Notes: generated from the letters alone by a model not told the origin. A DNA stretch of 64,000 nt from Pseudomonas sp. CCI4.2 (GCF_034350045.1 NZ_CP133781.1:3520501-3584500); one strand, 5' to 3'; shown: positions 17,462-27,539, counted from the first letter of the stretch. A program made the numbers and translations.

Positions 17462-17508
17462 CGAACGAACTATGCGGTATCGTTCGTTTTATCTTTGTGA
17501 TCGTTCGG
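17462..17508. promoter_or_regulatory. Operator-like repeats in the AraC/SDR promoter region
   Basis: CGAACGA (17462-17468) and TCGTTCG (17480-17486) form an inverted pair, and a further TCGTTCG (17501-17507) lies 21 bases on. The two-turn direct spacing is typical of AraC-type binding sites. It is located between the two decayed divergent genes, so it is probably a relic. Confidence 0.45.
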
Positions 17509-17516
17509 AATTAATC

Positions 17517-17806
17517 ATGGACCCGCTCTCAGACGTACTCTAGCCAGTATGTCGCGCACCAGCTTCACCCTGAAATTCAAGGAGAAGGTCGCGGTCTTTG
17601 CCATTGAATACCTGACGCGTTGGCGCATGACGGTGGCGGGGGACAGGTTGGTCAATTCCAGCACCTCGGTGTCCGCCATCGCGCGCTCGCTGGGGTATGA
17701 ATCACAAAGCGCTTTCAGTGCGGCGTTCAAGCGGGTGAAGGGCTGTTCGCCACGTCAGTATGGGCCGGATGGGCAATCTGTTGGCGGTGCAGCGTTGGTG
17801 AATTAA
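17517..17806 (+). pseudogene. AraC-family regulator, internal deletion
   Basis: Only the two ends of an AraC gene remain. At 17517 the typical cupin-AraC start MDPLSDVL is readable, then a TAG. At 17549 another frame opens into the C-terminal DNA-binding domain: EYLTRWRMTVAGDRLVNSS and IARSLGYESQSAFSAAFKRV with SPRQYG. The cupin domain (roughly 200 residues) is missing. A shortened protein from ATG 17549 could in principle still bind DNA. Its divergent SDR partner is also broken. Confidence 0.8.
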
Positions 17807-17956
17807 TACCGCCCCACGCCGGCCAGGCCTCCGCCAACACGTTGGCTACACGGATATTAAAAGGCGGCGCGAGGTATGAACTATCGCGGCGCGCCCTTCC
17901 CGAATAATCCGATCCCCCAATTAATCCACGATCCCTGCCGAGACAACGCCAGCCCG

Positions 17957-20131
17957 TTACAGTTGTTTGAACGCCAACCGGAACTCATGCAGCAACGGTT
18001 CGGTGTAGCCGCTCGGTTGTTCGCGGCCTTTGAACACCAGGGCGCACGCTGCCTGGAACGCTACTGAACCGTCGAAATCCGCCGCCATGGGTGTGTACAA
18101 CGAATCCCCGGCGTTTTGCTGATCGACCACTGCCGCCATGCGCTTGAGGGTGTCCAGGGCTTGCGCTTCGCTGATCACGCCGTGGCGTATCCAGTTGGCC
18201 ATGTGTTGGCTAGAGATTCGCAGCGTCGCTCGGTCTTCCATCAGGCCGACGTTATGGATGTCCGGCACCTTGGAGCAACCCACGCCTTGTTCTACCCAGC
18301 GCACCACATAACCCAGCAGGCCTTGGGCGTTGTTTTCAACTTCTTCACGAATCTGCTCAGGCGTCCATTTGGCGTCTGGCGATACCGGGATCGTCAGCAG
18401 GTCGTTGAGGATTTGCTCGCTCTCACCGGCCAGATCGACTTTTTCCAGTTCTTCCTGAATCGCCCGTACGTCAACCTTGTGGTAATGCAGCGCGTGCAAC
18501 GTAGCGGCAGTAGGTGAGGGCACCCACGCGGTGTTGGCACCGGCTTTCGGGTGGCCGATTTTCTGTACAAGCATGTCAGCCATCAGGTCCGGCATTGCCC
18601 ACATGCCTTTGCCGATCTGTGCCCGGCCGCGTAAACCGCACGCCAGACCAACCAGCACGTTGCTGCGCTCGTAGGCCTTGATCCACGGGGTGTTTTTCAT
18701 TTCGCCTTTGCGCAGCATCGCGCCGGCTTCCATGGAGCTGTGCATCTCGTCGCCAGTGCGGTCAAGGAAGCCGGTGTTGATGAACGCAACCCGCGCCGAC
18801 GCTTGCGCGATACTGGCTTTCAGGTTAACGCTGGTACGCCGTTCTTCGTCCATGATCCCCATTTTCAGGGTGTTGCGCGGCAGCTTGAGCAGGTCTTCGA
18901 CACGGCTGAATATCTGCGCGGCGAATGCGATTTCGGCCGGGCCGTGCATTTTCGGTTTGACGATATAGACGCTGCCAGTGCGCGAGTTGCCGCGACGGGA
19001 CAGGTCATGCAAGGCGATGAGGCTGGTGATCACGCCATCGAGAATACCTTCGGGAATCTGATGACCTTCGCCGTCGACAATCGCCGGGTTGGTCATCAAG
19101 TGGCCCACGTTACGGATCAACAGTAACGAACGGCCGTGAAGCTTCAGTGGGCTGCCGTCTGCGGCGATGTATTGGCGGTCAGCATTCAGGCGGCGAGTGA
19201 TGGTTTTGCCACCTTTGACCAGGTCTTCAGTCAGGTCTCCCTTCATCAGGCCGAGCCAGTTGCGATACACCGAGACCTTATCGTCGGCATCAACGGCTGC
19301 CACCGAATCCTCGCAGTCGATGATGGTCGACACGGCGGCTTCCAGCAGTAAATCCTTCACGCCTGCTGCATCTGTCTTGCCAATGGCGCTGGTGGCGTCG
19401 AATTGAATTTCGACGTGCAGGCCGTGGTTTTTCAGGAGGATGGCGACAGGTTGAAACGCCTCACCTTGATAGCCGATGTATTTTTCCGGCTGCTTGAGGT
19501 GGGTTTGGCTGCCATCGGCCAGGGTAATCAGAAGCTTTCCAGAATCTATAGCGTAGCGCTGGGCGTCCAAGTGGGAGCCGCTGGCCAAGGGAGCTGCTTC
19601 GTCTAGAAAAGCGCGAGCGAAGGCCACGACCTTGGCTCCGCGTGCCGGGTTGTAACCGCTGCCTTTTTCCGCACCGTCGGTTTCAGCGATGGCGTCGGTG
19701 CCGTACAGCGCGTCATACAGCGAGCCCCAACGGGCGTTGGCCGCATTCAGCGCGTAGCGGGCGTTGACCGCAGGCACGACCAATTGCGGGCCGGCCTGGC
19801 TGCTGATTTCGATATCAACGTTGGAAGTGCTGGCCTGCACCTGTGCCGGTTGCGGCTGCAAATAGCCAATGGACGTCAGAAAAGCGCGATAGGCTGGCAT
19901 GTCGCTGATCGGACCAGGGTGAGCCCGATGCCATGTGTCCAATTCGGTCTGCAAGCGATCACGCTCGGCCAGCAGCGCACGGTTCAGCGGCGCCAGTTCG
20001 TGCACCAACGCATCGAACCCGGTCCAGAAGGCGTCACGGTCCAGGCCTGTACCCGGCAGCACTTCGTCATCGACAAAGCGTTGCAGGTTGGCCGCCACTT
20101 TCAGGCGTTGGCAGTTCACAAAATCGGTCAT
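17957..20131 (-). CDS. glcB: Malate synthase G
   Basis: A 724-residue malate synthase of the G isoform, which condenses glyoxylate and acetyl-CoA to malate. The size matches AceB-unrelated GlcB (about 720). Readable landmarks are the N-terminal [20 protein letters not shown], the Mg/glyoxylate region [45 protein letters not shown] and, near the end, [20 protein letters not shown]. It is the last gene of the glc cluster, taking the glyoxylate made by GlcDEF. A gap of 87 bases separates it from glcG. The ATG at 20131 gives the full family N terminus. Confidence 0.97.
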   Translation of the reverse strand: MTDFVNCQRLKVAANLQRFVDDEVLPGTGLDRDAFWTGFDALVHELAPLNRALLAERDRLQTELDTWHRAHPGPISDMPAYRAFLTSIGYLQPQPAQVQASTSNVDIEISSQAGPQLVVPAVNARYALNAANARWGSLYDALYGTDAIAETDGAEKGSGYNPARGAKVVAFARAFLDEAAPLASGSHLDAQRYAIDSGKLLITLADGSQTHLKQPEKYIGYQGEAFQPVAILLKNHGLHVEIQFDATSAIGKTDAAGVKDLLLEAAVSTIIDCEDSVAAVDADDKVSVYRNWLGLMKGDLTEDLVKGGKTITRRLNADRQYIAADGSPLKLHGRSLLLIRNVGHLMTNPAIVDGEGHQIPEGILDGVITSLIALHDLSRRGNSRTGSVYIVKPKMHGPAEIAFAAQIFSRVEDLLKLPRNTLKMGIMDEERRTSVNLKASIAQASARVAFINTGFLDRTGDEMHSSMEAGAMLRKGEMKNTPWIKAYERSNVLVGLACGLRGRAQIGKGMWAMPDLMADMLVQKIGHPKAGANTAWVPSPTAATLHALHYHKVDVRAIQEELEKVDLAGESEQILNDLLTIPVSPDAKWTPEQIREEVENNAQGLLGYVVRWVEQGVGCSKVPDIHNVGLMEDRATLRISSQHMANWIRHGVISEAQALDTLKRMAAVVDQQNAGDSLYTPMAADFDGSVAFQAACALVFKGREQPSGYTEPLLHEFRLAFKQL

Positions 20132-20218
20132 GTCGGGCTCTCTTATTCAATTCGTAAAATAACCCCTGTAGTCGCTGCCACATGCTGCGTTCGCTAGCGC
20201 CTACAGGTTAAGCGACGA

Positions 20219-20620
20219 TTACTTCAGGCAATCAGCACCGGCTTTAGCCACTTGAGCGTCCTGGTCAGCTTTGACCCCGGACACGCCGACGGCACCAATC
20301 ACCTGGCCATCAACGATCACCGGCACGCCACCTTCGAGTGAGGTCAGCAATGGCGCGGACAGGAACGCATTGCGGCCGCCGTTGACCATGTCTTCGTAGC
20401 CTTTGGATTCGCGACGGCCCAGCGCTGAGGTGCGGGCTTTTTCCATTGCGATGTAGGCGCCAATCGGTGCGCAGCCGTCCAAACGTTCCATGGCCAATGG
20501 GTGACCGCCGTCGTCAACCACGGCAATCGAGACCGCCCAGTTGTTTTTCAGTGCTTCGGCACGGGCGGCAGCGAGGATTTGGCCAACTTCAGTCTGGCTC
20601 AATACGGCTTTGGTTTTCAT
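20219..20620 (-). CDS. glcG: GlcG/HbpS heme-binding family protein
   Basis: A 133-residue single-domain protein of the GlcG/HbpS-like family. Readable motifs: AVSIAVVDDGGHPLAMERLD, APIGAYIAMEKARTSALGRR and GGVPVIVDGQVIGAVGVSG. It is found in glycolate and propanediol clusters; its exact role in glycolate use is unknown. ATG 20620 is chosen because GGAG lies seven bases upstream (TTGGAGATTCAG); the longer frame has no ribosome site. It lies between glcF and glcB in the same order as in E. coli. Confidence 0.92.
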   Translation of the reverse strand: MKTKAVLSQTEVGQILAAARAEALKNNWAVSIAVVDDGGHPLAMERLDGCAPIGAYIAMEKARTSALGRRESKGYEDMVNGGRNAFLSAPLLTSLEGGVPVIVDGQVIGAVGVSGVKADQDAQVAKAGADCLK

Positions 20621-20651
20621 CTGAATCTCCAAGAAAAACGTTATTAATCGA

Positions 20652-21869
20652 TTAATGCAGCGCGTCTTCGACCAGTTCAATCCAGTGCCTGACCGGGGTT
20701 CGGCCAGCGCTGTCCAAATGGGTCTGGCAGCCGATGTTAGCAGTGACGATCATGTCTGGCTTACCGCTTTCCAGTGCGTTCATCTTGTTGTCGCGCAATT
20801 GCTTCGACAGCTCGGGCTGGGTAATGGAATAGGTGCCGGCTGAACCGCAGCACAAATGCCCGTCGGGCACGGCGGTCAGGTTAAAACCGAGTCGGGTCAG
20901 CACGCTTTCTACCGCGCCGCCCAATTTCTGCGCGTGTTGCAACGTGCAGGGGCAATGAAACGCCAGGCGCACATCGCTGCTTACACCAAGCTTCTCCAGT
21001 GGTTCATCGCGCAGCACTTCCACCAAGTCTTTGGTCAGGGCGCTGATTTTCAGTGCCTTGGCGGCGTAGGCCGGGTCTTCTCGAAGCAGGTGCCCGTAGT
21101 CTTTAACGAACGCGCCACAACCACTGGCGGTCTGGACGATGGCTTCGGCGCCGTTTTCAACGCTGGGCCACCAGGCATCGATGTTGCGCCGGGCGCGGTT
21201 CAAGCCGGCTTCTTGGGCATTCAAGTGGTAGTCCACCGCGCCGCAGCAACCGGCTTGGGCGATGGGCGTGACGCTGATGCCCAAACGATCCAGCACCCGA
21301 GCCGTGGCAGCGTTGGTGTTGGGTGACAAACCCGGTTGCACGCAGCCTTCGAGCATCAACACCCGACGTGCATGCTGTGAAGTCGGTCGCGGTCGGGCCG
21401 GGTGAATGTCCTTGGGCAGCTTGGCCTTGAGGGCGCTTGGCATCAGCGGACGAAAGGCCCGTCCTAGCTGAATCAGGGTTTTAAACAGCGCCGCGTTTGG
21501 GACCACGGCGCGTAGCCCGGTGCGCAGGAGCCGCTGGTTCAGCGGACGCGGCACGGCCTGGTCAACCACGGCGCGGCCGATGTCCAGCAGGTTGTGATAA
21601 TTGACCCCGGACGGGCAGGTGGTTTCGCAGTTGCGGCAGGACAAGCAGCGGTCCAGGTGCAGTTGGGTTTTTGCGGTGACCTCGTTTCCTTCCAGCACTT
21701 GCTTGATCAGGTAAATACGGCCGCGCGGGCCGTCTAGCTCATCGCCCAGCAGTTGGTACGTCGGGCAGGTGGCGTTGCAAAAACCGCAATGCACGCAGCT
21801 GCGCAGAATGCTTTCGGCCTCTTCAGCGCGGGGCAGCTGTTTGGCTTTTTCGCTCAGGGTAGTTTGCAT
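20652..21869 (-). CDS. glcF: Glycolate oxidase iron-sulfur subunit GlcF
   Basis: A 405-residue subunit carrying electrons from glycolate oxidase. Two 4Fe-4S motifs lie near the N terminus: CVHCGFCNATCPTY (about 26-39) and CLSCRNCETTCPSG (about 77-90). Two CCG-type domains follow in the C-terminal half (AGCCGAVDYH and LCCGSAG). The order and length match GlcF. The stop and the next gene's ribosome site are close, consistent with one glcDEFGB transcript. Confidence 0.96.
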   Translation of the reverse strand: MQTTLSEKAKQLPRAEEAESILRSCVHCGFCNATCPTYQLLGDELDGPRGRIYLIKQVLEGNEVTAKTQLHLDRCLSCRNCETTCPSGVNYHNLLDIGRAVVDQAVPRPLNQRLLRTGLRAVVPNAALFKTLIQLGRAFRPLMPSALKAKLPKDIHPARPRPTSQHARRVLMLEGCVQPGLSPNTNAATARVLDRLGISVTPIAQAGCCGAVDYHLNAQEAGLNRARRNIDAWWPSVENGAEAIVQTASGCGAFVKDYGHLLREDPAYAAKALKISALTKDLVEVLRDEPLEKLGVSSDVRLAFHCPCTLQHAQKLGGAVESVLTRLGFNLTAVPDGHLCCGSAGTYSITQPELSKQLRDNKMNALESGKPDMIVTANIGCQTHLDSAGRTPVRHWIELVEDALH

Positions 21870-21871
21870 GG

Positions 21872-22963
21872 TCAGATCTCTGCGTACATTCGGCCCGGAT
21901 TGAAAATCCCCTTAGGGTCGAGTTGAGCTTTTAACTGGCGATGGTAATGCAACAACGGCGTGGCCAGCGGCTGGAACGGGCTGTCGATAGCCCCGTGGCT
22001 GTAGCAGATTGCATGACCCCCGTTTTCGCTGACAACGGCGCGAATGTGCTCGGCGTCGGCATCGGATTTCAACCAGCGCTGAGCGCCGCCCCAATCGATC
22101 AACTGTTCGCCGGGCACTACCAACTCACCGGTATTGTTCGGCAGCGACAGGCGCCACAGGGTTTGCCCTTCGTCAAAAAAGCTCAGGCGCTGTTCGTTTA
22201 GGTCGCTCCAATACTGGGTGTCGAGCAATTCGCCGCCGAGGCGATCATGGGCAGCGGCCACCGAACCTTCGCCACCTTCCAGTCGCAGCCTGAGCACGCG
22301 GCCGTCATGGCTGGCGGCGCTTATGGGAATCGGTTGCTGGCCCCATTCGGCGAGCCTGAGCAGGGCGTGTTCGGTGTCCATTTCCAAGGCGATGCTGATG
22401 CATTTTCGCGGCTTGGGCAGGACCTTTAGCGAGACTTCGGTCAGCAGGCCCAGGCAGCCATAACTGCCGGTCAACAGCCGTGAAAGGTCGTAGCCGGCCA
22501 CGTTTTTCATCACTTCGCCGCCGAAGCGCAAGTGCTTGCCCAACCCAGTAATCACCCGGGTGCCCAGCACAAAGTCACGCACCGAGCCTGACCACGGACG
22601 GCGAGGCCCGCTAAGCCCAGCAGCGACCATGCCACCCACCGTCGCGTCGTCGATGCCGTTTTGGCTGAAGCTCGGCGGCTCGCACGGCAGCATTTGTCCA
22701 GCCGCTTCCAGCGCGGCGTTCAGTTCGTGCAGCGGTGTGCCGGCGCGGGCGGTGATCACCAATTCAGTCGGGTCGTAGGTCACGATGCCGCGATGGGCGC
22801 GGGTGTCAAGGATTTCTCCGAACACTTCGCGACCCAAGAATGATTTGCTATTGCCGCCCTGAATCCGCAGCGGTGTGCCGTTTTGATAGGCCTGATTGAC
22901 TTGTTCCAGCAGCGTGGCGCTGGCGTCGACATCGGACTTAGCGTGATCTTTATGAGCGAGCAT
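21872..22963 (-). CDS. glcE: Glycolate oxidase FAD-binding subunit GlcE
   Basis: A 363-residue FAD-binding subunit. The PCMH-type FAD motif is visible as LRIQGGNSKSFLG (about 33-45), followed by VTYDPTELVITARAGTPLHEL, GGMVAAGLSGPRRPWSG and VMKNVAGYDLSRLLTGSYG. Its start shares one base with the glcD stop (TAATG), and it ends two bases before glcF, so translation is tightly coupled through the three subunits. Confidence 0.96.
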   Translation of the reverse strand: MLAHKDHAKSDVDASATLLEQVNQAYQNGTPLRIQGGNSKSFLGREVFGEILDTRAHRGIVTYDPTELVITARAGTPLHELNAALEAAGQMLPCEPPSFSQNGIDDATVGGMVAAGLSGPRRPWSGSVRDFVLGTRVITGLGKHLRFGGEVMKNVAGYDLSRLLTGSYGCLGLLTEVSLKVLPKPRKCISIALEMDTEHALLRLAEWGQQPIPISAASHDGRVLRLRLEGGEGSVAAAHDRLGGELLDTQYWSDLNEQRLSFFDEGQTLWRLSLPNNTGELVVPGEQLIDWGGAQRWLKSDADAEHIRAVVSENGGHAICYSHGAIDSPFQPLATPLLHYHRQLKAQLDPKGIFNPGRMYAEI

Positions 22964-24462
22964 TAAAAACGCTCCAGTTCGGGGAAGGGCAACTGACCCA
23001 AATGCACGTGCATGGCGCCGAATTCAGCGCAGCGGTGCAGGGTCGGTATGTTCTTGCCGGGGTTGAGCAGGCCGCTAGGGTCAAACGCTGCTTTCACTGC
23101 ATGGAATAAGGTCAATTCGTCACTGTTGAACTGTGCGCACATCTGGTTGATTTTTTCGCGGCCAACCCCGTGCTCGCCGGTGATGCTGCCGCCAACTTTG
23201 ACGCACAGCTCAAGAATTTTGCCGCCCAACGCTTCGGCGCGGTCCAGCTCACCGGGTTGGTTGGCATCGAACAGAATCAGCGGGTGCATATTGCCGTCGC
23301 CCGCGTGGAATACGTTGGCCACTCGCAGCCCATATTCTTCGGACAGCGCAGTGATGCCTCTGAGCACGCCGGGCAATGCACGGCGCGGAATCGTGCCGTC
23401 CATGCAGTAATAATCCGGCGACAAACGCCCGACTGCCGGGAACGCATTTTTGCGTCCCGCCCAAAACCGCACGCGTTCGGCTTCATCACGGGCCAGGCGC
23501 ACTTCGGTGGCACCAGCGTTTTCCAGGACTCGGCGAACCCGCTCGCAATCGTCATGGACATCGGCTTCAACGCCGTCCAGTTCGCACAGCAGAATGGCTT
23601 CGGCGTCCACCGGGTAGCCGGCGTGAATAAAGTCTTCAGCCGCGCGGATCGCCAGGTTGTCCATCATCTCCAGGCCGCCGGGGATAATGCCTTCGGCGAT
23701 AATATCGCCCACCGCACGGCCGGCTTTTTCCACCGAATCAAACGCGGCCAGCAGCACCCGGGCAACTTGCGGTTTGGGCAGTAACTTAACCGTGACTTCG
23801 GTGATGATGCCGAGCATGCCTTCGGAACCGGTGAACAGCGCCAGCAGGTCAAAACCCGGCGAGTCCAAGGCTTCTGAGCCCAGGGTCAGGCGCTCACCTT
23901 CCACCGTAAGGATTTCAACCTTGAGCAGGTTATGTACGGTCAGGCCGTATTTCAGGCAATGCACGCCCCCGGCGTTCTCGGCGACGTTGCCGCCGATGGA
24001 GCAGGCGATCTGCGAGGACGGGTCTGGCGCGTAATAAAGGTCAAACGGCGCCGCCGCCTGGGAGATCGCCAGGTTGCGCACGCCGGGCTGGACACGGGCG
24101 AAGCGCGCAGCCGGGTTGATTTCCAGAATTTGGTTGAAGCGCGCCATCACCAGCAACACGCCTTTTTCCAACGGCAACGCGCCCCCGGACAAACCAGTGC
24201 CAGCGCCACGGGCCACAACAGGGACCTGACGTTCGTGGCACAGCTTGAGCAGGGTTTGTACTTGCTCGATGCGCTGGGGCAAGACCACCAGCATCGGCAG
24301 GGTGCGATAGGCAGACAAACCGTCGCATTCGTAGGGTTTGAGTTCTTCCTCGCGATGGAGGATATCGAGGTCGGGCAGTTGCTCACGCAACGCCAGGTAC
24401 AGACCGGCCTTATCAGAAGGGGGCAATACACCGTCGACGCGTTCGTCGTAAAGGATGTTCAT
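22963..24462 (-). CDS. glcD: Glycolate oxidase subunit GlcD
   Basis: The 499-residue catalytic flavin subunit that oxidises glycolate to glyoxylate, with the same length as E. coli GlcD. The FAD domain has VVARGAGTGLSGGALPLEKG and AENAGGVHCLKYGLT. The C-terminal domain shows NVFHAGDGNMHPLILFD with the conserved metal/substrate histidines and SITGEHGVGREK. ATG 24462 (MNILYDERVD) is used; the open frame extends 31 codons further but without similarity. First gene of the glc operon. Confidence 0.96.
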   Translation of the reverse strand: MNILYDERVDGVLPPSDKAGLYLALREQLPDLDILHREEELKPYECDGLSAYRTLPMLVVLPQRIEQVQTLLKLCHERQVPVVARGAGTGLSGGALPLEKGVLLVMARFNQILEINPAARFARVQPGVRNLAISQAAAPFDLYYAPDPSSQIACSIGGNVAENAGGVHCLKYGLTVHNLLKVEILTVEGERLTLGSEALDSPGFDLLALFTGSEGMLGIITEVTVKLLPKPQVARVLLAAFDSVEKAGRAVGDIIAEGIIPGGLEMMDNLAIRAAEDFIHAGYPVDAEAILLCELDGVEADVHDDCERVRRVLENAGATEVRLARDEAERVRFWAGRKNAFPAVGRLSPDYYCMDGTIPRRALPGVLRGITALSEEYGLRVANVFHAGDGNMHPLILFDANQPGELDRAEALGGKILELCVKVGGSITGEHGVGREKINQMCAQFNSDELTLFHAVKAAFDPSGLLNPGKNIPTLHRCAEFGAMHVHLGQLPFPELERF

Positions 24463-24565
24463 GGTGGGCTGACAACCCTGCGTTGTTTTTTTATTGGAGA
24501 TCGTATAGCTGATCCACTGACTTGCATCATTGGCTGTCAGCGCAGTACTGTCCATGACTTACGGG

Positions 24566-24580
24566 AGTGGTCGAACCAGT
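24566..24580. promoter_or_regulatory. Candidate GlcC operator 1
   Basis: AGTGGTCGAACCAGT is a near-perfect palindrome of the TGGT-N3-ACCA form typical of FadR-subfamily GntR proteins. It lies about 104 bp upstream of glcD in the glcC-glcD intergenic region and shares its pattern with a second site at 24673-24687. Confidence 0.6.
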
Positions 24581-24672
24581 TTTTTTCACTCGATAATCAT
24601 TGTTAATTTAAAAAATTGTTTTATTTCATGTAGTTAAATCTATTAACCGATTAAGGCGTTGTGATGTTTACG

Positions 24673-24687
24673 ACTGGTCATACCAGT
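24673..24687. promoter_or_regulatory. Candidate GlcC operator 2
   Basis: ACTGGTCATACCAGT is a perfect ACTGGT-N3-ACCAGT palindrome ending 11 bases before the glcC start codon, over its ribosome-binding region. That placement suggests autoregulation by GlcC. Confidence 0.6.
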
Positions 24688-24698
24688 GGAGAGCCAGC

Positions 24699-25466
24699 AT
24701 GAATACGTCCTCTGTGCCCCGTGCACCGCAGGTGGCCGATGTTGTGTGTGAGCGTATCGAACGCTTGATCGTCGACGGCGTGTTGAAAACCGGGCAGATT
24801 CTTCCTTCCGAACGGCGTCTGACGGAGAAACTCGGTGTGTCCCGAACGGCGCTGCGTGAAGGCCTGAAGTTGCTCCGCGCGCGGGGGATTATTGACACCG
24901 AGCAGGGTAAAGGTTCGTTCGTCGCGCAGTTGTCGGGCCATACCGCCACCTCACCGCTGATGCACCTGTTCGGTTCGCAGCCGCGCACGCTGTACGACTT
25001 GTTTGAAGTGCGCAGCCTACTGGAAGGGGAGTCCGCACGCTTGGCGGCCTTGCGCGGCACCGATGCTGATTTTGTGCTGATCACCCGCAGCTACGAAGCG
25101 TTGATCGCCGCCCACGGCCAACCGCTGGAAGCGTCGGGGCATGCGCGACTGGATCACGCGTTTCACCTGGCGATTTGTGAAGCGTCACACAATCCGGTGC
25201 TGGTACAGACCCTGCGTTCGCTGACCGACCTGCTGCTGAATACGGTATTCGCATCGGTCAACAACCTCTATCACCGCGAACCGCAGAAACGCCAAATCGA
25301 CCGCCAGCATGCGCGGCTGTACAACGCGGTGACTGGACGGCTGCCAGAGCAAGCGCGCAAGGCGGCGATTGCGCACATCCAAAGCATCAGCGAAAACCTA
25401 AAGGAAATCGAGAACGAAGAGGACCGGTTGGTACGCTCGACGCTACGGCTGGAAGGCTGGACGTGA
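24699..25466 (+). CDS. glcC: GntR/FadR-family glycolate regulator GlcC
   Basis: A 255-residue regulator. The N-terminal winged helix is LKTGQILPSERRLTEKLGVSRTALREGLKLLRARGII (about 27-63), and the C-terminal all-helical FCD domain carries metal/ligand histidines (HARLDHAFHLAICEASHN and later HARLYNAV). It is divergent from glcD, as glcC is in E. coli, and two matching palindromes lie between them. Predicted role: activation or repression of glcDEFGB in response to glycolate. Confidence 0.92.
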   Translation: MNTSSVPRAPQVADVVCERIERLIVDGVLKTGQILPSERRLTEKLGVSRTALREGLKLLRARGIIDTEQGKGSFVAQLSGHTATSPLMHLFGSQPRTLYDLFEVRSLLEGESARLAALRGTDADFVLITRSYEALIAAHGQPLEASGHARLDHAFHLAICEASHNPVLVQTLRSLTDLLLNTVFASVNNLYHREPQKRQIDRQHARLYNAVTGRLPEQARKAAIAHIQSISENLKEIENEEDRLVRSTLRLEGWT

Positions 25467-25526
25467 TCGGCGCTTCTAGAATAGTCGGCGTTCTTCAACT
25501 TGACATTCCCCCTCCCTCTCCCGCAA

Positions 25527-25552
25527 CTTACGCAATGCGTAATTAAATTACG
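25527..25552. promoter_or_regulatory. Candidate HmgR operator upstream of maiA
   Basis: CTTACG-N5-CGTAAT, then three bases, then ATTACG. The layout, including spacing, is the same as before hmgA at 28392-28417. The 17-bp palindrome fits what I recall of the P. putida HmgR operator. It ends 35 bases before the maiA start. Confidence 0.7.
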
Positions 25553-25587
25553 AACATAAAAAAACGCGCAACGATGCAGGCAGCCCC

Positions 25588-26220
25588 GTGGACTTATTTA
25601 CCTACTACCGCTCAACCTCCAGCTATCGGGTGCGAATCGCGTTGGCATTGAAGGGCCTGACGTACCGCTCGATTCCGGTGAACCTAATCCGCGACGGCGG
25701 TGAGCAGTTGGCGCCGGATTACCTCGCCATTGACCCCCAAGGCCGAGTGCCAGCGTTGCGGCTGGACAGCGGCGACGTGATCATTCAGTCATCAGCCATC
25801 ATTGAATACCTCGAAGAGTGCTATCCGCAGCCGGCCTTGTTGCCAGCAGACTTGATCCAGCGCGCGCAACAACGAGCCGTTTCGGCCCTGATCGGCTGTG
25901 ATATCCATCCGCTTCATAATGTCTCGGTACTGAAGCGTTTGCGCGAGCTGGGCAGTCCTGAGCCGGAGGTTATTGCCTGGATCGACCATTGGATTACCGA
26001 GGGTTTCAATGCCGTCGAAGCCCTTATCGGTGACGAAGGATTTTGCTTCGGTGAGCCGGGCCTGGCCGACGTGTTTCTGCTGCCGCAGCTGTATGCAGCT
26101 CGGCGTTTCAACGTCGACTTGACCGGCTATCCGAAGATCCGCCGAGTCGAGCACTTGGCGTTGCAACATACTGCTTTCCAGTCCGCGCACCCCGATGCGC
26201 AATCCGACAAGCCAGAGTGA
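25588..26220 (+). CDS. maiA: Maleylacetoacetate isomerase (zeta GST)
   Basis: A 210-residue zeta-class glutathione transferase that isomerises maleylacetoacetate to fumarylacetoacetate in tyrosine breakdown. The diagnostic SSYRVRIAL motif (about 10-19, the SSxxxRVRIA of zeta GSTs) is present, with QGRVPALRLDSG and QSSAIIEYLEE for glutathione binding and CDIHPLHNVSVLKRL in the helical domain. It starts with GTG. The gene sits next to hppD rather than with hmgA-fahA, but has the same operator as hmgA. Confidence 0.93.
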   Translation: MDLFTYYRSTSSYRVRIALALKGLTYRSIPVNLIRDGGEQLAPDYLAIDPQGRVPALRLDSGDVIIQSSAIIEYLEECYPQPALLPADLIQRAQQRAVSALIGCDIHPLHNVSVLKRLRELGSPEPEVIAWIDHWITEGFNAVEALIGDEGFCFGEPGLADVFLLPQLYAARRFNVDLTGYPKIRRVEHLALQHTAFQSAHPDAQSDKPE

Positions 26221-26362
26221 TCCCTTCAGCATGAGAATCCTGGGCTTACAGCTGATCTTCGGCGATTTCCTTGCCCGCAGCGTGCGTGGCATCCCTTGTG
26301 CGCCACCGTTGTAGAGAACGGCCTGTTTGCGTCTTTCATTCTCTACTGCAAGGAGCCATGTC

Positions 26363-27463
26363 ATGGCTGATTCCCGCACCGATGTTCACGCTGATGTTTA
26401 CGAGAACCCAATGGGCCTGATGGGCTTTGAGTTCATCGAATTTGCTTCGCCGATTCCCAACGTCCTGGAGCCCGTGTTCCAGATCATGGGCTTCACCAAG
26501 GTCGCCAATCACCGCTCCAAAAACGTGTCGCTCTACCGTCAGGGCGAGATCAACATCATCCTCAACAACGAGCCCCACAGCGTCGCGTCGTACTTTGCGG
26601 CCGAGCATGGCCCGTCGGTGTGTGGCATGGCGTTTCGGGTCAAGGATGCGCAACTGGCCTACAACCGTGCGCTGGAACTGGGCGCCCAACCGGTGGAAAT
26701 CGCCACCGGGCCAATGGAACTGAGACTGCCCGCGATCAAGGGCATTGGCGGCGCGCCGTTGTACTTGATCGACCGCTTTGGCGAAGGCACTTCGATTTAC
26801 GACATCGACTTCAATTTCATTGAAGGCGTGGAACGGCACCCGATCGGTGCCGGATTGAAATTCATCGACCACCTGACGCACAACGTCTATCGCGGGCGCA
26901 TGGCCTATTGGGCGAACTTCTACGAGAAGCTGTTTAACTTCCGCGAGCTGCGTTATTTCGACATCAAAGGCGAGTACACCGGCCTGACCTCAAAAGCCAT
27001 GAGCGCGCCGGATGGCATGATCCGTATCCCGTTGAACGAAGAGTCGTCGAAGGGCGCCGGTCAAATCGAAGAGTTTCTGATGCAGTTCAACGGCGAAGGC
27101 ATTCAGCACGTCGCGTTCTTCACCGACGACCTGATCAAAACTTGGGACGCGCTGAAAACCATGGGTATGCGCTTCATGACCGCGCCGCCGGCCACCTATT
27201 ACGAGATGCTCGAAGGGCGTTTACCGAATCACGGCGAGCCGCAGGACGAACTGCAAGCCCGAGGGATACTGCTGGACGGCTCGTCAGACGGCAGTGAGCG
27301 CCGATTGCTGTTGCAGATATTCTCGGAAACCCTCATGGGGCCGGTGTTCTTCGAATTCATCCAGCGCAAGGGCGATGATGGTTTCGGCGAAGGCAACTTC
27401 AAGGCGTTGTTTGAATCCATTGAGCGCGATCAGGTGCGGCGTGGGGTGTTGACGGCTGATTGA
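26363..27463 (+). CDS. hppD: 4-hydroxyphenylpyruvate dioxygenase
   Basis: A 366-residue non-heme iron dioxygenase converting 4-hydroxyphenylpyruvate to homogentisate. It is built of two VOC-fold repeats: the N-terminal [11 protein letters not shown] half and the catalytic C-terminal half. Iron ligands appear in order: His in [12 protein letters not shown], His in [11 protein letters not shown] and Glu in [23 protein letters not shown] 26363 follows an AAGGAG site. It lies 142 bases after maiA, possibly co-transcribed. Confidence 0.96.
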   Translation: MADSRTDVHADVYENPMGLMGFEFIEFASPIPNVLEPVFQIMGFTKVANHRSKNVSLYRQGEINIILNNEPHSVASYFAAEHGPSVCGMAFRVKDAQLAYNRALELGAQPVEIATGPMELRLPAIKGIGGAPLYLIDRFGEGTSIYDIDFNFIEGVERHPIGAGLKFIDHLTHNVYRGRMAYWANFYEKLFNFRELRYFDIKGEYTGLTSKAMSAPDGMIRIPLNEESSKGAGQIEEFLMQFNGEGIQHVAFFTDDLIKTWDALKTMGMRFMTAPPATYYEMLEGRLPNHGEPQDELQARGILLDGSSDGSERRLLLQIFSETLMGPVFFEFIQRKGDDGFGEGNFKALFESIERDQVRRGVLTAD

Positions 27464-27477
27464 GCCTGCTAAAAAAC

Positions 27478-27539
27478 CTGTAGGAGCCACCGTGTTGGCG
27501 AAGCGTTCTTCAAACCTCGCCAACAAGTTGGCTCTACAG
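27478..27539. repeat. REP inverted pair; supplies the regulator's stop codon
   Basis: TGTAGGAGCCACCGTGTTGG and CCAACAAGTTGGCTCTACAG face each other between the convergent hppD and IclR-regulator genes. The regulator's TAG stop (27534-27536) lies inside the right arm. Confidence 0.75.
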
